Part shown: positions 53,016 through 61,487 of the stretch, piece after piece
Layout: each line of letters starts with the position of its first letter
How positions within the stretch are numbered: position 1 is the stretch's first letter
Assembly: GCA_014239365.1 (NCBI GenBank)
Contig: JAAZZB010000006.1
Coordinates: 70,307 to 134,306, forward strand
DNA from: Verrucomicrobiia bacterium
Lineage (GTDB): Bacteria; Verrucomicrobiota; Verrucomicrobiia; Limisphaerales; UBA1100
Direction: 5' to 3'
Length of the DNA: 64,000 bases
Position numbers and translations under genes: made by a program
The notes under the pieces: generated by a model
What the model was told of the DNA's origin: nothing
The model's input: only the letters and a program-made list of their open reading frames with translations
The model's database searches: none

Positions 53016-54465
53016 TGCCTTCGCGTTTGTTCGGGTCAAACTTTTTGTTTGAGGTCGGCATTCTCGCGCCGGTATCCTTGCGCCATTGGGCGAGTTTGGC
53101 GGCGAGGGCTTTGACTTTGTCAGGATGCTTCTTGGCGAGATCGGTTTTCTCGCCGATGTCCTCGGCCAAATTGAACAGCTCCAGCCGGCCGTCCTCGTAC
53201 CATTCGATGAGCTTCCAGTCGCCCTCGCGCACGGCGGCCGTGGGGGCGTTGCCCTGATTGCCGTAGTGCGGGTAATGCCAGTAGAGCGCGCCGCGGTCTT
53301 GGGGTTTGCCGCGCAGGGCGGTGGTGAAACTCACGCCGTCAATGGGCAGGGGCAGCTGCGGCTTGAGACCGGCCATTTCCATGATGGTCGGGAAAAAGTC
53401 CGTGCTGGTGACGGGCGTGTCGTTCACGCTTCCGGGTTTGGTGACGCCGGGCCAGCGAACCATCATCGGTTCGCGGATGCCGCCTTCGTACATCCAGCCC
53501 TTGCCGCCGCGCAGCGGCAGATTGCTGGTGGGATGCCCTTCGCTGGTGGAGAGGCCGCCGTTGTCGCTCATGAAAAACACGACGGTGTTCTCTTCCAACC
53601 CGTGTTCCTTGAGGCCCTCGAGCACCTTGCCGACGGCGAGATCCATCGCCTCCACCATGCCGCCGTACACGGCGTGCTCCTGCACGAGGCGCACCTTTCG
53701 GTTGTGTTCCTTGCCCCACTTGGCCTCGAGGCCGCGCTCTTGTTTGCGGGCGAGATATTTGTCACGCAAATCCGTGCGCGAGATCAACGGCGTGTGCACA
53801 GAGTAAAACGAAAGGTAGGCGAGGAAGGGCTTGTTCTTGTTGGCGGCCATGAACTTCACCGTCTCGCTGGCGAGTCGATCGGGCAGGTGCTCCCCGTCGG
53901 GGCCGTCCTTTAGGCGCGGGTTGCCGTAGGGTGAAAAATATTTTTTACCGCCGTACGGGCCGCCGCGATGATGGCCGCCCATGTTCACGTCAAAGCCCTG
54001 ATCTTCCGGCCAGAAACCTTCGTTGCCCAAATGCCATTTACCGGCAAAAAATGTGGCGTAGCCGTTTGCCTTCAGCGCCTCGGCGAGGGTGAATTCCTTG
54101 AGTTCCAGCTGGCGTGTGTAGGTCGCGGGCAGGAGCCGCGTATTGCGCCGCCACGCCTTGCCGGCGGACGCACCGATATAATCGGTGACGCCCGTGCGGG
54201 TGGGATAGCGGCCGGTCATAATGCTCGCGCGCGTGGGGCTGCATACCGTGCAGGCGGCGTAGGCGCTGGTGAATTTCATGCCCGAAGCCGCGAGCCGATC
54301 GCAGTTGGGCGTGGCGTAAAACGAACTGCCGAAGGATTTCAGATCCGTCCAGCCGAGGTCATCGACCAGGAAAAAGACGAAGTTGAGCGGCTTGGTTTTT
54401 TGTTCAGCCTGCGCCACAGCCGGGCACAGGAACGTCAATAAAATTAGAACGCGAAACGCTTTCAT
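53011..54465 (-). CDS. Secreted arylsulfatase-type sulfatase
   Basis: This 484-residue type I sulfatase has a signal peptide (VLILLTFLCPAVAQAEQ), the metal motif FLVDDLGWTDLK and the modification site CSPTR near residue 72, where the Cys would become formylglycine. FAGKWHLGNEGFWPEDQG and FMSDNGGLSTSEGHPTSNLP follow; the latter is typical of choline/arylsulfatase A-like PVC enzymes. The start at 54465 places the signal first. It lies 66 bp from ridA on the same strand. It is the third sulfatase in the window; all three carry the Cys form of the site. Confidence 0.95.
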   Translation of the reverse strand: MKAFRVLILLTFLCPAVAQAEQKTKPLNFVFFLVDDLGWTDLKSFGSSFYATPNCDRLAASGMKFTSAYAACTVCSPTRASIMTGRYPTRTGVTDYIGASAGKAWRRNTRLLPATYTRQLELKEFTLAEALKANGYATFFAGKWHLGNEGFWPEDQGFDVNMGGHHRGGPYGGKKYFSPYGNPRLKDGPDGEHLPDRLASETVKFMAANKNKPFLAYLSFYSVHTPLISRTDLRDKYLARKQERGLEAKWGKEHNRKVRLVQEHAVYGGMVEAMDLAVGKVLEGLKEHGLEENTVVFFMSDNGGLSTSEGHPTSNLPLRGGKGWMYEGGIREPMMVRWPGVTKPGSVNDTPVTSTDFFPTIMEMAGLKPQLPLPIDGVSFTTALRGKPQDRGALYWHYPHYGNQGNAPTAAVREGDWKLIEWYEDGRLELFNLAEDIGEKTDLAKKHPDKVKALAAKLAQWRKDTGARMPTSNKKFDPNKREGR

Positions 54466-54531
54466 GGATGGGCCAAGTGTGCCCGCAGCCCCGTTCCAGC
54501 GCAAGCTTGGCTTGGCGATGGCAGCGGCCGT

Positions 54532-54975
54532 TTATTCACTTACAATTTCAAAAATCGCCTCCACCTCCACCGCCGCGCCGGTGGGGAGGGCGGCGAAGCC
54601 GAGGGCGCTGCGGGCGTGGAAACCGTCGCCGTCTTTGCCGTACAGTTCATGCAAGAGATCGCTGGCGCCGTTGATGACAAGGTGCTGATCAGTAAAGTCC
54701 GGCGCGGAGTAAACGCAGCCAAGTAACTTGATGACTTTCAGCCCATTGAGGGTTCCGTGTGCGTTGTGGACGGAGTTCAGGATTTTTTGCGCGCAATCCT
54801 TCGCGGCGGCGTAGCCTTCCTCGACGGTGACATCTTTGCCAAGCACACCTTTCGCGTCGCTGGTGTGACCGCTGGTGAGGAGCTGATTGCTACTGCGAAT
54901 GCAGAGGTTGAGATAGCCGGGTTCTTGTTGGGTAAATTGAATGCCAAGGTCGGCTGCTTTGTCTTGAGGGTTTAT
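54532..54975 (-). CDS. ridA: RidA-family protein with an unresolved start
   Basis: RidA proteins hydrolyse reactive enamine/imine intermediates. The typical 147-residue frame is open from about 55020 down to 54532 and the family sequence begins at about 54975, but the codon there is ATA, not ATG: it reads (I)NPQDKAADLGIQFTQQ, then NLCIRSSNQLLTSGHTSDAK. No ATG, GTG or TTG exists between the upstream stop and the GTG at 54846, which lies well inside the conserved region. A perfect TATAAT stands 6 nt before the ATA. The gene may have lost its start through an ATG-to-ATA change, or may use a rare start (CTG at about 54999). The remaining protein keeps the family core. Confidence 0.65.
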   Translation of the reverse strand: MNPQDKAADLGIQFTQQEPGYLNLCIRSSNQLLTSGHTSDAKGVLGKDVTVEEGYAAAKDCAQKILNSVHNAHGTLNGLKVIKLLGCVYSAPDFTDQHLVINGASDLLHELYGKDGDGFHARSALGFAALPTGAAVEVEAIFEIVSE

Positions 54976-55086
54976 GCGGGGATTATAAAGGCTGGGTCTC
55001 AGTGGGCCAGCGAAAACTGCGATTCAAAAGGATGACTGCGCCAAGCCCGGCAGCGGCAGCGGCATCACCCGGCGCAAAAGAAGGTG

Positions 55087-56442
55087 CTAAAACAACGGCA
55101 GCGGGGCACCTTCGCAAATTTGGAATGGACGGCCGAGTACGTCGTGCAGTTCGGTGCGGGGGTCGATGCCCATCGCCTGGAAAACCGTGGCGTGGATGTC
55201 GGCGGGGGAACAGGCGTTGGAAGCGGGCTCGGCGCCTTTGCGGTCGCTGCTGCCGTAGATTTGCCCACCGCGAATGCCGCCACCGGCGAGGGCCAGCGAG
55301 TACACGCCGGGATGATGGTCGCGTCCGCCGTTCTTGTTGATTTTCGGCGTGCGCCCAAAGTCGGTCAGAAAAACCACGAGCGTCTCGTCAAGCATGCCGC
55401 GCATCTCGAGGTCGGTCAGCAGCGCGGAGACGGAGCGATCAAACACCGGCAGCAGTCGGTCCTTCATTTTCTTGAAATGCCCGCGGTGCGTATCCCAGTT
55501 GTCTCCACCGCCACCGGCGAGGTCGCCCGCCGAGCACAACGCCTGCACCACCGGCACACCGGCCTCCACGAGCCGGCGCGAGAGCAGCAGCGTTTGCCCG
55601 CCGATGTGGTCGCCGTACAACGCGCGCAGTTTCGGGTCTTCTTTTTCGAGGTCGTACGCCGCGCGCACGGGCGAGCCGAGCAGCATGTCCGCGGCCATTC
55701 GGCGAAAATTATCGAACCGTTCGTACTCGGTTTCCGCGCCATTTTTCCGACTGACATTTTGCTCGAGTTGTTCGAGCAATGTGCGCCGGCCCTCGACGCG
55801 CTGCTTCTCGAGGTTCAGTTTTAATTTCAGCTCGCGGTCGGTATAGCGCGACACGCCGCCATATGGTTTGCCCGCGGGCGTGCGCACAAGGATGGGGTCG
55901 TGTTTCGCGCCGAGCCAGCCCGCGCCTTCGCCAGCCATTTGCGTGCCGTTGTCGTACATGGAGTACGGCATGCGAATGGCCCGCGGCGTGCCGACGCCGG
56001 GATGGTGGAAATGCGAAATCATTGAGGCCAGCGACGGCCAGTTGTTGCGGCTCTTGGCCTTGATGCCGCCCACGGGATTGTGGCCGGTCATGTTGATGTA
56101 CATGCCCTGCTGATGCCCGCCCTGTTTGTGATGCACCGAGCGCACGATGGCCAGTTTGTCCGAGTGCTTTGCCAACAGCGGGAGGTGTTCGCAAAACCGG
56201 ATGCCCGGCGTGGCGGTCTTGATGGGCTTGAACTCGCCGCGAAACTCCGCCGGCGCTTCCGGCTTGGGATCGAACGACTCGTAATGGCTCATGCCGCCCC
56301 AAGTATAAATAATGATGCACGCTTTGGCCTTGCGCGTGGGAGCGGCGTGGGCCGACAACTTTAAAAAAGTTGGAATCGTCAAGCCGGCAAGGCCCACGCT
56401 GGAGCGCAGGAAATCACGTCGTGAATGTTGCAGACTCAACAT
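55087..56442 (-). CDS. Tat-exported DUF1501 protein
   Basis: This 451-residue member of the DUF1501 family belongs to the alkaline-phosphatase/sulfatase-like fold and is greatly expanded in Planctomycetes and Verrucomicrobia. A twin-arginine signal (HSRRDFLRSSVGLAGLTIPT) starts at the ATG at 56442. Family phrases include YTWGGMSHYESFDPKPEAP, the Gly-rich GGGGDNWDTH and LTDFGRTPKINKNGGRDHHP near residue 355. These genes usually follow a DUF1549/DUF1553 cytochrome gene, but none is adjacent here. The reaction is unknown. Confidence 0.9.
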   Translation of the reverse strand: MLSLQHSRRDFLRSSVGLAGLTIPTFLKLSAHAAPTRKAKACIIIYTWGGMSHYESFDPKPEAPAEFRGEFKPIKTATPGIRFCEHLPLLAKHSDKLAIVRSVHHKQGGHQQGMYINMTGHNPVGGIKAKSRNNWPSLASMISHFHHPGVGTPRAIRMPYSMYDNGTQMAGEGAGWLGAKHDPILVRTPAGKPYGGVSRYTDRELKLKLNLEKQRVEGRRTLLEQLEQNVSRKNGAETEYERFDNFRRMAADMLLGSPVRAAYDLEKEDPKLRALYGDHIGGQTLLLSRRLVEAGVPVVQALCSAGDLAGGGGDNWDTHRGHFKKMKDRLLPVFDRSVSALLTDLEMRGMLDETLVVFLTDFGRTPKINKNGGRDHHPGVYSLALAGGGIRGGQIYGSSDRKGAEPASNACSPADIHATVFQAMGIDPRTELHDVLGRPFQICEGAPLPLF

Positions 56443-56528
56443 CGTTTCTTTGACGCTGTAAACGATTTCAGAATTTCAGCTAATTTTAGCGGCCTGCTGA
56501 AAACTAGAATTCATTGGCGGGAAGCCAC

Positions 56529-57386
56529 TTACTTCGCCTTTGGGATGACCGCCTTCGCCAATTTCGCTGTCGAGATGAAGTAGCCAATCGGTTTATCCTT
56601 TTCATCGGTAATGAGCCAAGTGGCATCAGAAAAAGTGTTTTGTTCGTGAGTCGCGCCGACGTTGAGTGTCGCATAAATCTTCAGCCCGCCGCCGTATTCG
56701 ACCCAGTAAAGCTTCACCTTACGGCCCGATTGGTTTTCAAAGACCACCGTCGTGAACGAGCCGGTCTTCGACTTGGGCGGTTTCTGGTCGCTCGCTGCAA
56801 TCCATTTCAACGCGTCCATCGGCTTCGGCTCCGGCTTCTTGATAACCACGACCTTGCTCAAGTCGAGCCCGCGCACAATTTTCACCTTCGGCCGCGCCTT
56901 TTTAAACCGCGCCACGCCCGCGTCGGTCACATCAGTCTGCCAAACATAGAGCTGCTTGAGATTCTTGAGCTCCGCCAATTGGTCGAGCGACTTGTCGGTA
57001 ATCTTCGTCGCGTATAAATTCAAGTACTCGAGGTCGGGCAGATTAACGAGATTGCCGATGCCCTCGTCACCAATCTTCGTGCGCTCGAGATGCAATCGGC
57101 GCAACTTCGTGAGGCCCTTGAGATGCAACAACCCGGCGCTCGTGATTTGCGTGTCGCGCAAGTTCAGAGCGATGACATTTTTCAACGCGGCCACATTCGC
57201 CAGCCCGTCATCAGTCAAGCCGCGCCCGCGCAAGTGAAACTCCACTTCCCATTGCTCCCCCTCGCCCGGATAAGGCAGCACGAGCCCACCGCTTTTTTTA
57301 ATGGCCTCGAGTGTAGCGGAATCCGCCGCTTGCACACCAAACGACAATGACGAACAGAGTATCAATCCCAACAGTATCTTTTCCAT
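56529..57386 (-). CDS. Secreted LRR protein with a VHL-beta-like C-terminal domain
   Basis: This 285-residue protein has a signal peptide (MEKILLGLILCSSLSFGVQA), about six PVC-type leucine-rich repeats (about 55-175; GLTKLRRLHLERTKIGDEGI, YATKITDKSLDQLAELKNL) and a C-terminal domain of about 75 residues. That domain reads TVVFENQSGRKVKLYWVEYG, then YATLNVGATHEQNTFSDATW. The pattern V-x-F-x-N-x-S...V-x-L-Y-W-V-x-Y-x-G...Y-x-T-L-x-x-G-x...Q-x-T-F-x-x-x-x-W matches the beta domain of the von Hippel-Lindau tumour suppressor. The gene lies 17 bp after the sialidase gene on the same strand. Both domains are binding modules. Confidence 0.75.
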   Translation of the reverse strand: MEKILLGLILCSSLSFGVQAADSATLEAIKKSGGLVLPYPGEGEQWEVEFHLRGRGLTDDGLANVAALKNVIALNLRDTQITSAGLLHLKGLTKLRRLHLERTKIGDEGIGNLVNLPDLEYLNLYATKITDKSLDQLAELKNLKQLYVWQTDVTDAGVARFKKARPKVKIVRGLDLSKVVVIKKPEPKPMDALKWIAASDQKPPKSKTGSFTTVVFENQSGRKVKLYWVEYGGGLKIYATLNVGATHEQNTFSDATWLITDEKDKPIGYFISTAKLAKAVIPKAK

Positions 57387-57403
57387 GATCTTATTTTTCG
57401 AAA

Positions 57404-58567
57404 TTAGTTTTTGGTGAATTCCTTTGGGACGCTGCCATCGCCGGTGGCCTTGCCGCCGAGCAGCCACGCGAGGTTGAATCGGGCGACGGTGGAGCCGCCT
57501 TTGGGGCCACCTTCGAAGTGATGGAAAATCATACCTTCGGTCTCCGTGCCCGGGCGGCCGGAGGTGATCGACGAGTACGCGTGGGCACCGGCGAAGATGA
57601 GCCGCTTGATGGGCCATGTTTTGCCGCCGTCGAAGCTGGCCCACACGGTGCCGCGATTGCGAGCGTTTGGGCTGTCGCAGTTACTGTAAATTAAAATGTC
57701 GCGGCCACGAATCGGCAACCGCGTAAGGCCGCCCATGCAGCCGTAGTTCGTATTTTGTGGACCGTCGGGCAGCGCCTTGCAGAAGGTGAGGTTTTTCCAC
57801 GTCTGGCCGCCATCGGTGCTCGTGGCGGTCCAACGCCGCCGCGGGTTGGCGCCTTCCTCGGCCCAGTGACGGCGCGAGTTGTAATAAATTGTCCCATCGG
57901 CCAACTCCGCCAACGTCGCCTCGCCCGTGCCGTTGGCGGGGAAGGGGTCGCTCGTCTGCCACGTCTTGCCGCCGTCGTCGCTGAAGATGGCGTTGGTGTA
58001 ATGCCGCGGCCAACTCGCGCGCTCGTTCTTGCCCGCATAAAAACGCGACGGCCGAATCAGCCGCCCTTTGTGTTTCCCGTGCCGGAGCGTGATGCCGTGC
58101 TCGTTCATGTGCATTGACGGCATATTGCCCTTTGAGTCCGGCTTGATTTTAAACTCAATCTGCTTCCACGACTTCCCGTCGTCCGTGCTGCGAAAAACCC
58201 GCAACGGCGCCGGCGGATGGCTGTCCTCCACGAAGGCGAGGATTGCGCCCGACGTCTCATCCACCGTCAACCCACCGCACTGAAAGCCCGGCTTCGCGAT
58301 GACAATCTCCGCCCCCCAAGTTTTCCCGCCATCCTCACTGCGCCGCGCGCGCACGCTGCGAGTGCCAAAGGTGGTCAGCACTGTCCCCTTCAACGTCACC
58401 ACCACATTGGGCATCCGTTCGCTTTTAAAAACTTGCGTCATCTCCAATCGCGGTTTGCCAAGAAACGGCTTCAGCGATCCTTCAACAACTGGGGTGCACT
58501 CGGCGGCGTGGACAAAGCCCGCGAGGTAACTTCCCGCCAGCATTAGAATGAAACGAATATTTTTCAT
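57404..58567 (-). CDS. Secreted sialidase/BNR-repeat hydrolase
   Basis: This 387-residue six-bladed propeller of the sialidase superfamily has a signal peptide (LMLAGSYLAGFVHAAE). Five Asp-boxes are visible: SEDGGKTWG, STDDGKSWK, SDDGGKTWQ, STDGGQTWK and SFDGGKTWP. Arginines at VRARRS and RLIRPSRF are compatible with a carboxylate-binding triad, but I cannot place the catalytic Tyr/Glu with certainty, so it may act on another glycan or only bind. It is followed by the LRR/VHL-like gene on one message. Confidence 0.85.
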   Translation of the reverse strand: MKNIRFILMLAGSYLAGFVHAAECTPVVEGSLKPFLGKPRLEMTQVFKSERMPNVVVTLKGTVLTTFGTRSVRARRSEDGGKTWGAEIVIAKPGFQCGGLTVDETSGAILAFVEDSHPPAPLRVFRSTDDGKSWKQIEFKIKPDSKGNMPSMHMNEHGITLRHGKHKGRLIRPSRFYAGKNERASWPRHYTNAIFSDDGGKTWQTSDPFPANGTGEATLAELADGTIYYNSRRHWAEEGANPRRRWTATSTDGGQTWKNLTFCKALPDGPQNTNYGCMGGLTRLPIRGRDILIYSNCDSPNARNRGTVWASFDGGKTWPIKRLIFAGAHAYSSITSGRPGTETEGMIFHHFEGGPKGGSTVARFNLAWLLGGKATGDGSVPKEFTKN

Positions 58568-58639
58568 AGATCGGGAAAGGATGACGCGCCGCGAGCGAAT
58601 GGCAATCGGAAATGCCCGCTTATGTTTGTGCGTGAAGCG

Positions 58640-60043
58640 TTAAAATAATTCCGAAATTGGCTGACCGCCTTCGGTGACAATGGGGATGGGGCGGCCTTGG
58701 GCGTTGGTCCAGTGGGAATTGAGATCAATGCCGAGGTGTTGAAAAACAGTAGCGGCAAGGTCACTGGGGCCGACGCGACGGGTGGCGACGTCGTAGCCCT
58801 TGCGGTCAGTGCTACCGATAACACGGCCGTGGTTGAGACCGCCGCCGGCCATGACCATCGACATGACGCGCGCCCAGTGGCCGCGTCCGGCGGTTTTGGT
58901 CATCACGGGGGATCGGCCGAATTCGCCCATCATTAAAATCAACGTGTCGTCGAGGAGCCCGCGTTGCTCAAGGTCGGTAACGATGGCGTTCAAGGTGCGG
59001 TCGACACGGGGCATAAGCGGCTTGAGTCCCTTCTTGATTCCGCCCCAACGAACTTCATCGCCGTGATGGTCGAAATAGCCCCACGCGCCGCTGACGAGCA
59101 CGAAGGTTGAGCCGGCTTCGACAAGGCGGCGGGCGAGCAGCGCCTTTTGGCCGATGCTATCGCGTCCATAAAAATCGCGCATCTTAACGGTCTCTTCATC
59201 GAGATTGAACGCGCGTTTGGCGCGGCCGGAGAGGACCGTGTCGAGCGCTTGTTGCGTGTAATGATCGAGCTGGGCAACGGCGGGATTGTTGTCGAGGTCG
59301 CGATGCATGCGGTCGAGCTGGCCTAGCAACGAGCCGCGTTCGCGCAGGCACGGGGTGGAGAGGCCCTCGGGCAACGCAAGGCGGCCGGCGAGGTCTTGGC
59401 CTTTCACCGGTGCGAAATCTCCGCCCAAGTGACCGGCCTCCCAAACATCCGAACGCCACGAATCGGCGAGGCCCACAAAGGCCGGCATGCCCGGATGATT
59501 CGGCCCGCGAAACTTTGCCGCGATGGAGCCCATGGAGGGATAGCCACCGCCATCCTTGCCGTCATTAGTGCGGCGCGCCAGCGGATTGCCGGCCTGCATG
59601 GTGATGGGCGTGTGGTTGCTCGCGCTGCAATCCACGCCACGCAGAAGGGTGAGCTTATCCATCAACTTGGCGGTCAGTGGCAGATGCTCGCTTACGCGTA
59701 CGCCGGGTAGACGAGTCGGGATGCTACCGAACGGCCCGCGAATCTCGCTGGGAGCATCAGGCTTGGGATCCCACATATCAATGTGGCTCGGGCCGCCGGA
59801 CAGCCAAAACAGAATGACGTTTTTTTTGCGTTTTGGATTACCCGCCTTCGCCGCTGCCGCGCGGTGTTGCAATAGCATCGGCAACGAAAGCCCCGCCAAA
59901 CCGGTGAGCCCCGTTTGCAAAAACCATCGCCGCGAATTGACGCGTAGTAAGTCACCGTCGGCCGGACTGAAGAGGGGCGCAATGCCACCATTGGAATGCT
60001 CGGATTTATTGCAACGCTCACTCATTTTTTCGATTGTGCGCAT
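58640..60043 (-). CDS. Tat-exported DUF1501 protein
   Basis: This 467-residue paralogue of the DUF1501 protein at 55087 starts at the ATG at 60043 (a later ATG at 60025 is possible). The twin-arginine signal comes late (VNSRRWFLQTGLTGLAGLSL), after a polar head. Family sequence follows: LFWLSGGPSHIDMWDPKPDA, HHGDEVRWGGIKKGLKPL and LMMGEFGRSPVMTKTAGRGH near residue 370. It is not linked to a DUF1549 partner. The gap 60062-60233 upstream holds nothing recognisable. Confidence 0.9.
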   Translation of the reverse strand: MRTIEKMSERCNKSEHSNGGIAPLFSPADGDLLRVNSRRWFLQTGLTGLAGLSLPMLLQHRAAAAKAGNPKRKKNVILFWLSGGPSHIDMWDPKPDAPSEIRGPFGSIPTRLPGVRVSEHLPLTAKLMDKLTLLRGVDCSASNHTPITMQAGNPLARRTNDGKDGGGYPSMGSIAAKFRGPNHPGMPAFVGLADSWRSDVWEAGHLGGDFAPVKGQDLAGRLALPEGLSTPCLRERGSLLGQLDRMHRDLDNNPAVAQLDHYTQQALDTVLSGRAKRAFNLDEETVKMRDFYGRDSIGQKALLARRLVEAGSTFVLVSGAWGYFDHHGDEVRWGGIKKGLKPLMPRVDRTLNAIVTDLEQRGLLDDTLILMMGEFGRSPVMTKTAGRGHWARVMSMVMAGGGLNHGRVIGSTDRKGYDVATRRVGPSDLAATVFQHLGIDLNSHWTNAQGRPIPIVTEGGQPISELF

Positions 60044-60233
60044 ATGATTAGTTTTCCGCAATTATCAATCCAGCAGTGCGAAATCCCTGCCCACGCAATA
60101 TTTAGAAGACATAAAAATCAAGATATTCAGCGAACATTAGCATTGCTCAATCCAGAATGCCGCGCGCCAATCCGGTGGCGAGTAATTTTTTAAAGAAGCA
60201 GCCTCGCTGGCTTGACCGCGAGAGCCCTTCACC

Positions 60234-61391
60234 TCAGCGATTCGACCGGAAGCGACCCGGTGGCAGGCTGAATTGTCGTTGAAAGGCCCGCACCATGACT
60301 TCCAAATGTTGATAGCCCGTGCGCTCAGCGATGGCGGCGAGGGGGTAATCGGTTTCGATGAGCAATCGCCGAACGTGTTCCAGCCGCGCGCGGCGTATCT
60401 CGGCCGCGGGCGTGCGGCCAAGGGCTTGGGTGAACCGATGCTCCAACGAACGCCGCGACACGAAGAGCGCCTTTTGCAAATCACTAACCTTCAGCGGTTC
60501 GGTCGAATGATCGCGGATGTGTCGCAACGCAGCGGCCACGAGAGGATCTTCCACCGCGGCGGTATCGGTGGATTGCCGCTGCACCACCCCCACCGGCGGC
60601 ACGTGGATTGGCTTCGCGGGCGCGCGACGTCCAGACATCAATCGATCCAACAACGCCGCCGCCTCGCGGCCCACGCGCAGTGGCGATTGATCAATGTTCG
60701 ACATCGGCACGGGTGCCAGCGAATTCATCACCGAATCGTGCTCGGCACACAGCACCGCCAAATCGTCCGGCACGAGCAACCCATTCGCGCTGCACGCGGC
60801 GATGACTTCGCGCCCGACTTCGCCGTTCCAAACCAGCAACGCCGTCGGATGCCGCAAGCCGCGCAGCCAGTCGACCAGCCGTTGGCGCTGCTGATGCAAA
60901 GGCCGACGATGCTCCCTCGATTTGCCAGAAAACGAAACGCACTCAAAACCCGCCGCGCGCGTGGCGATGGCAAACTCCGCGCCGAGCACATCCGCATAAC
61001 GCGGCTGCCCCACCGGTCCCACGTAAGCGAATGACCGAAACCCTTTCTCCACAAAATGACTCGCCGCCAACCGCGCGCACGCCGATTCATCGGAGGACAC
61101 CCGCGGGATGGCGCGGCTGTGCTCGCCCTGCCACGAAACATTGACCGCCGACAACCCGCGCCGCCGAAGCGCCCGTTCCTGCGCGCGATCCACCAACCGC
61201 AGGATAACCCCATCCCCGCGCCAACCCTTCGGCAACTGCATCGTCTCCAGCAACCCGCGCGGTTCGATATGCAAATCCCACGGCCCGTGCTCGCGCGCAT
61301 AATCCGCCACGCCCCGCAACAACTGCCGATGCCACTCACTCGTCGTCTGCACCAACAACGCCACCCGCCGAGTTTTCCGTTTCCGCGCCAC
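60234..61391 (-). CDS. XylR-type AraC-family regulator of the phosphonate genes
   Basis: This 385-residue regulator has an N-terminal periplasmic-binding-protein-like sensor (about 1-275; VALLVQTTSEWHRQLLRGVA, then VSSDESACARLAASHFVEKG, typical of XylR-type regulators). A C-terminal AraC DNA-binding domain of two HTHs follows (about 290-385; LKVSDLQKALFVSRRSLEHR, LAAIAERTGYQHLEVMVRAF). The start is a GTG. It is divergent from phnA with a 96-bp gap containing two TTGCGCAA sites 21 bp apart. Sensing of a phosphonate catabolite is inferred; XylR homologues usually bind pentoses, so this would be a new ligand class. Confidence 0.85.
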   Translation of the reverse strand: MARKRKTRRVALLVQTTSEWHRQLLRGVADYAREHGPWDLHIEPRGLLETMQLPKGWRGDGVILRLVDRAQERALRRRGLSAVNVSWQGEHSRAIPRVSSDESACARLAASHFVEKGFRSFAYVGPVGQPRYADVLGAEFAIATRAAGFECVSFSGKSREHRRPLHQQRQRLVDWLRGLRHPTALLVWNGEVGREVIAACSANGLLVPDDLAVLCAEHDSVMNSLAPVPMSNIDQSPLRVGREAAALLDRLMSGRRAPAKPIHVPPVGVVQRQSTDTAAVEDPLVAAALRHIRDHSTEPLKVSDLQKALFVSRRSLEHRFTQALGRTPAAEIRRARLEHVRRLLIETDYPLAAIAERTGYQHLEVMVRAFQRQFSLPPGRFRSNR

Positions 61392-61408
61392 GCCCCACCA
61401 AACCGCCC

Positions 61409-61440
61409 TTTGCGCAAAACATCAATTTAATTGCGCAAAT
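61409..61440. promoter_or_regulatory. Two-site palindromic operator in the phosphonate divergent gap
   Basis: TTTGCGCAAAA (61409-61419) and ATTGCGCAAAT (61430-61440) each contain the palindrome TTGCGCAA; their centres are 21 bp apart, about two helical turns, so two bound subunits would lie on the same DNA face. This is a good candidate for the AraC-type regulator's site, between the regulator start (61391) and phnA (61488). Confidence 0.75.
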
Positions 61441-61487
61441 GCTCATTGCGGTTTTGGGGTTGGGGCGGCACGGTGGGGCGCGTTGAT

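Noticed and set aside
55087..60043. DUF1501 genes as part of a DUF1549/DUF1553 pair
   Set aside because: Neither gene has such a partner within the window; the neighbours are ridA, an LRR protein, a sialidase and a regulator.
61409..61440. TTGCGCAA pair as a phage or integron attachment site
   Set aside because: No integrase is nearby, and position and spacing between divergent regulator and target fit an operator better.
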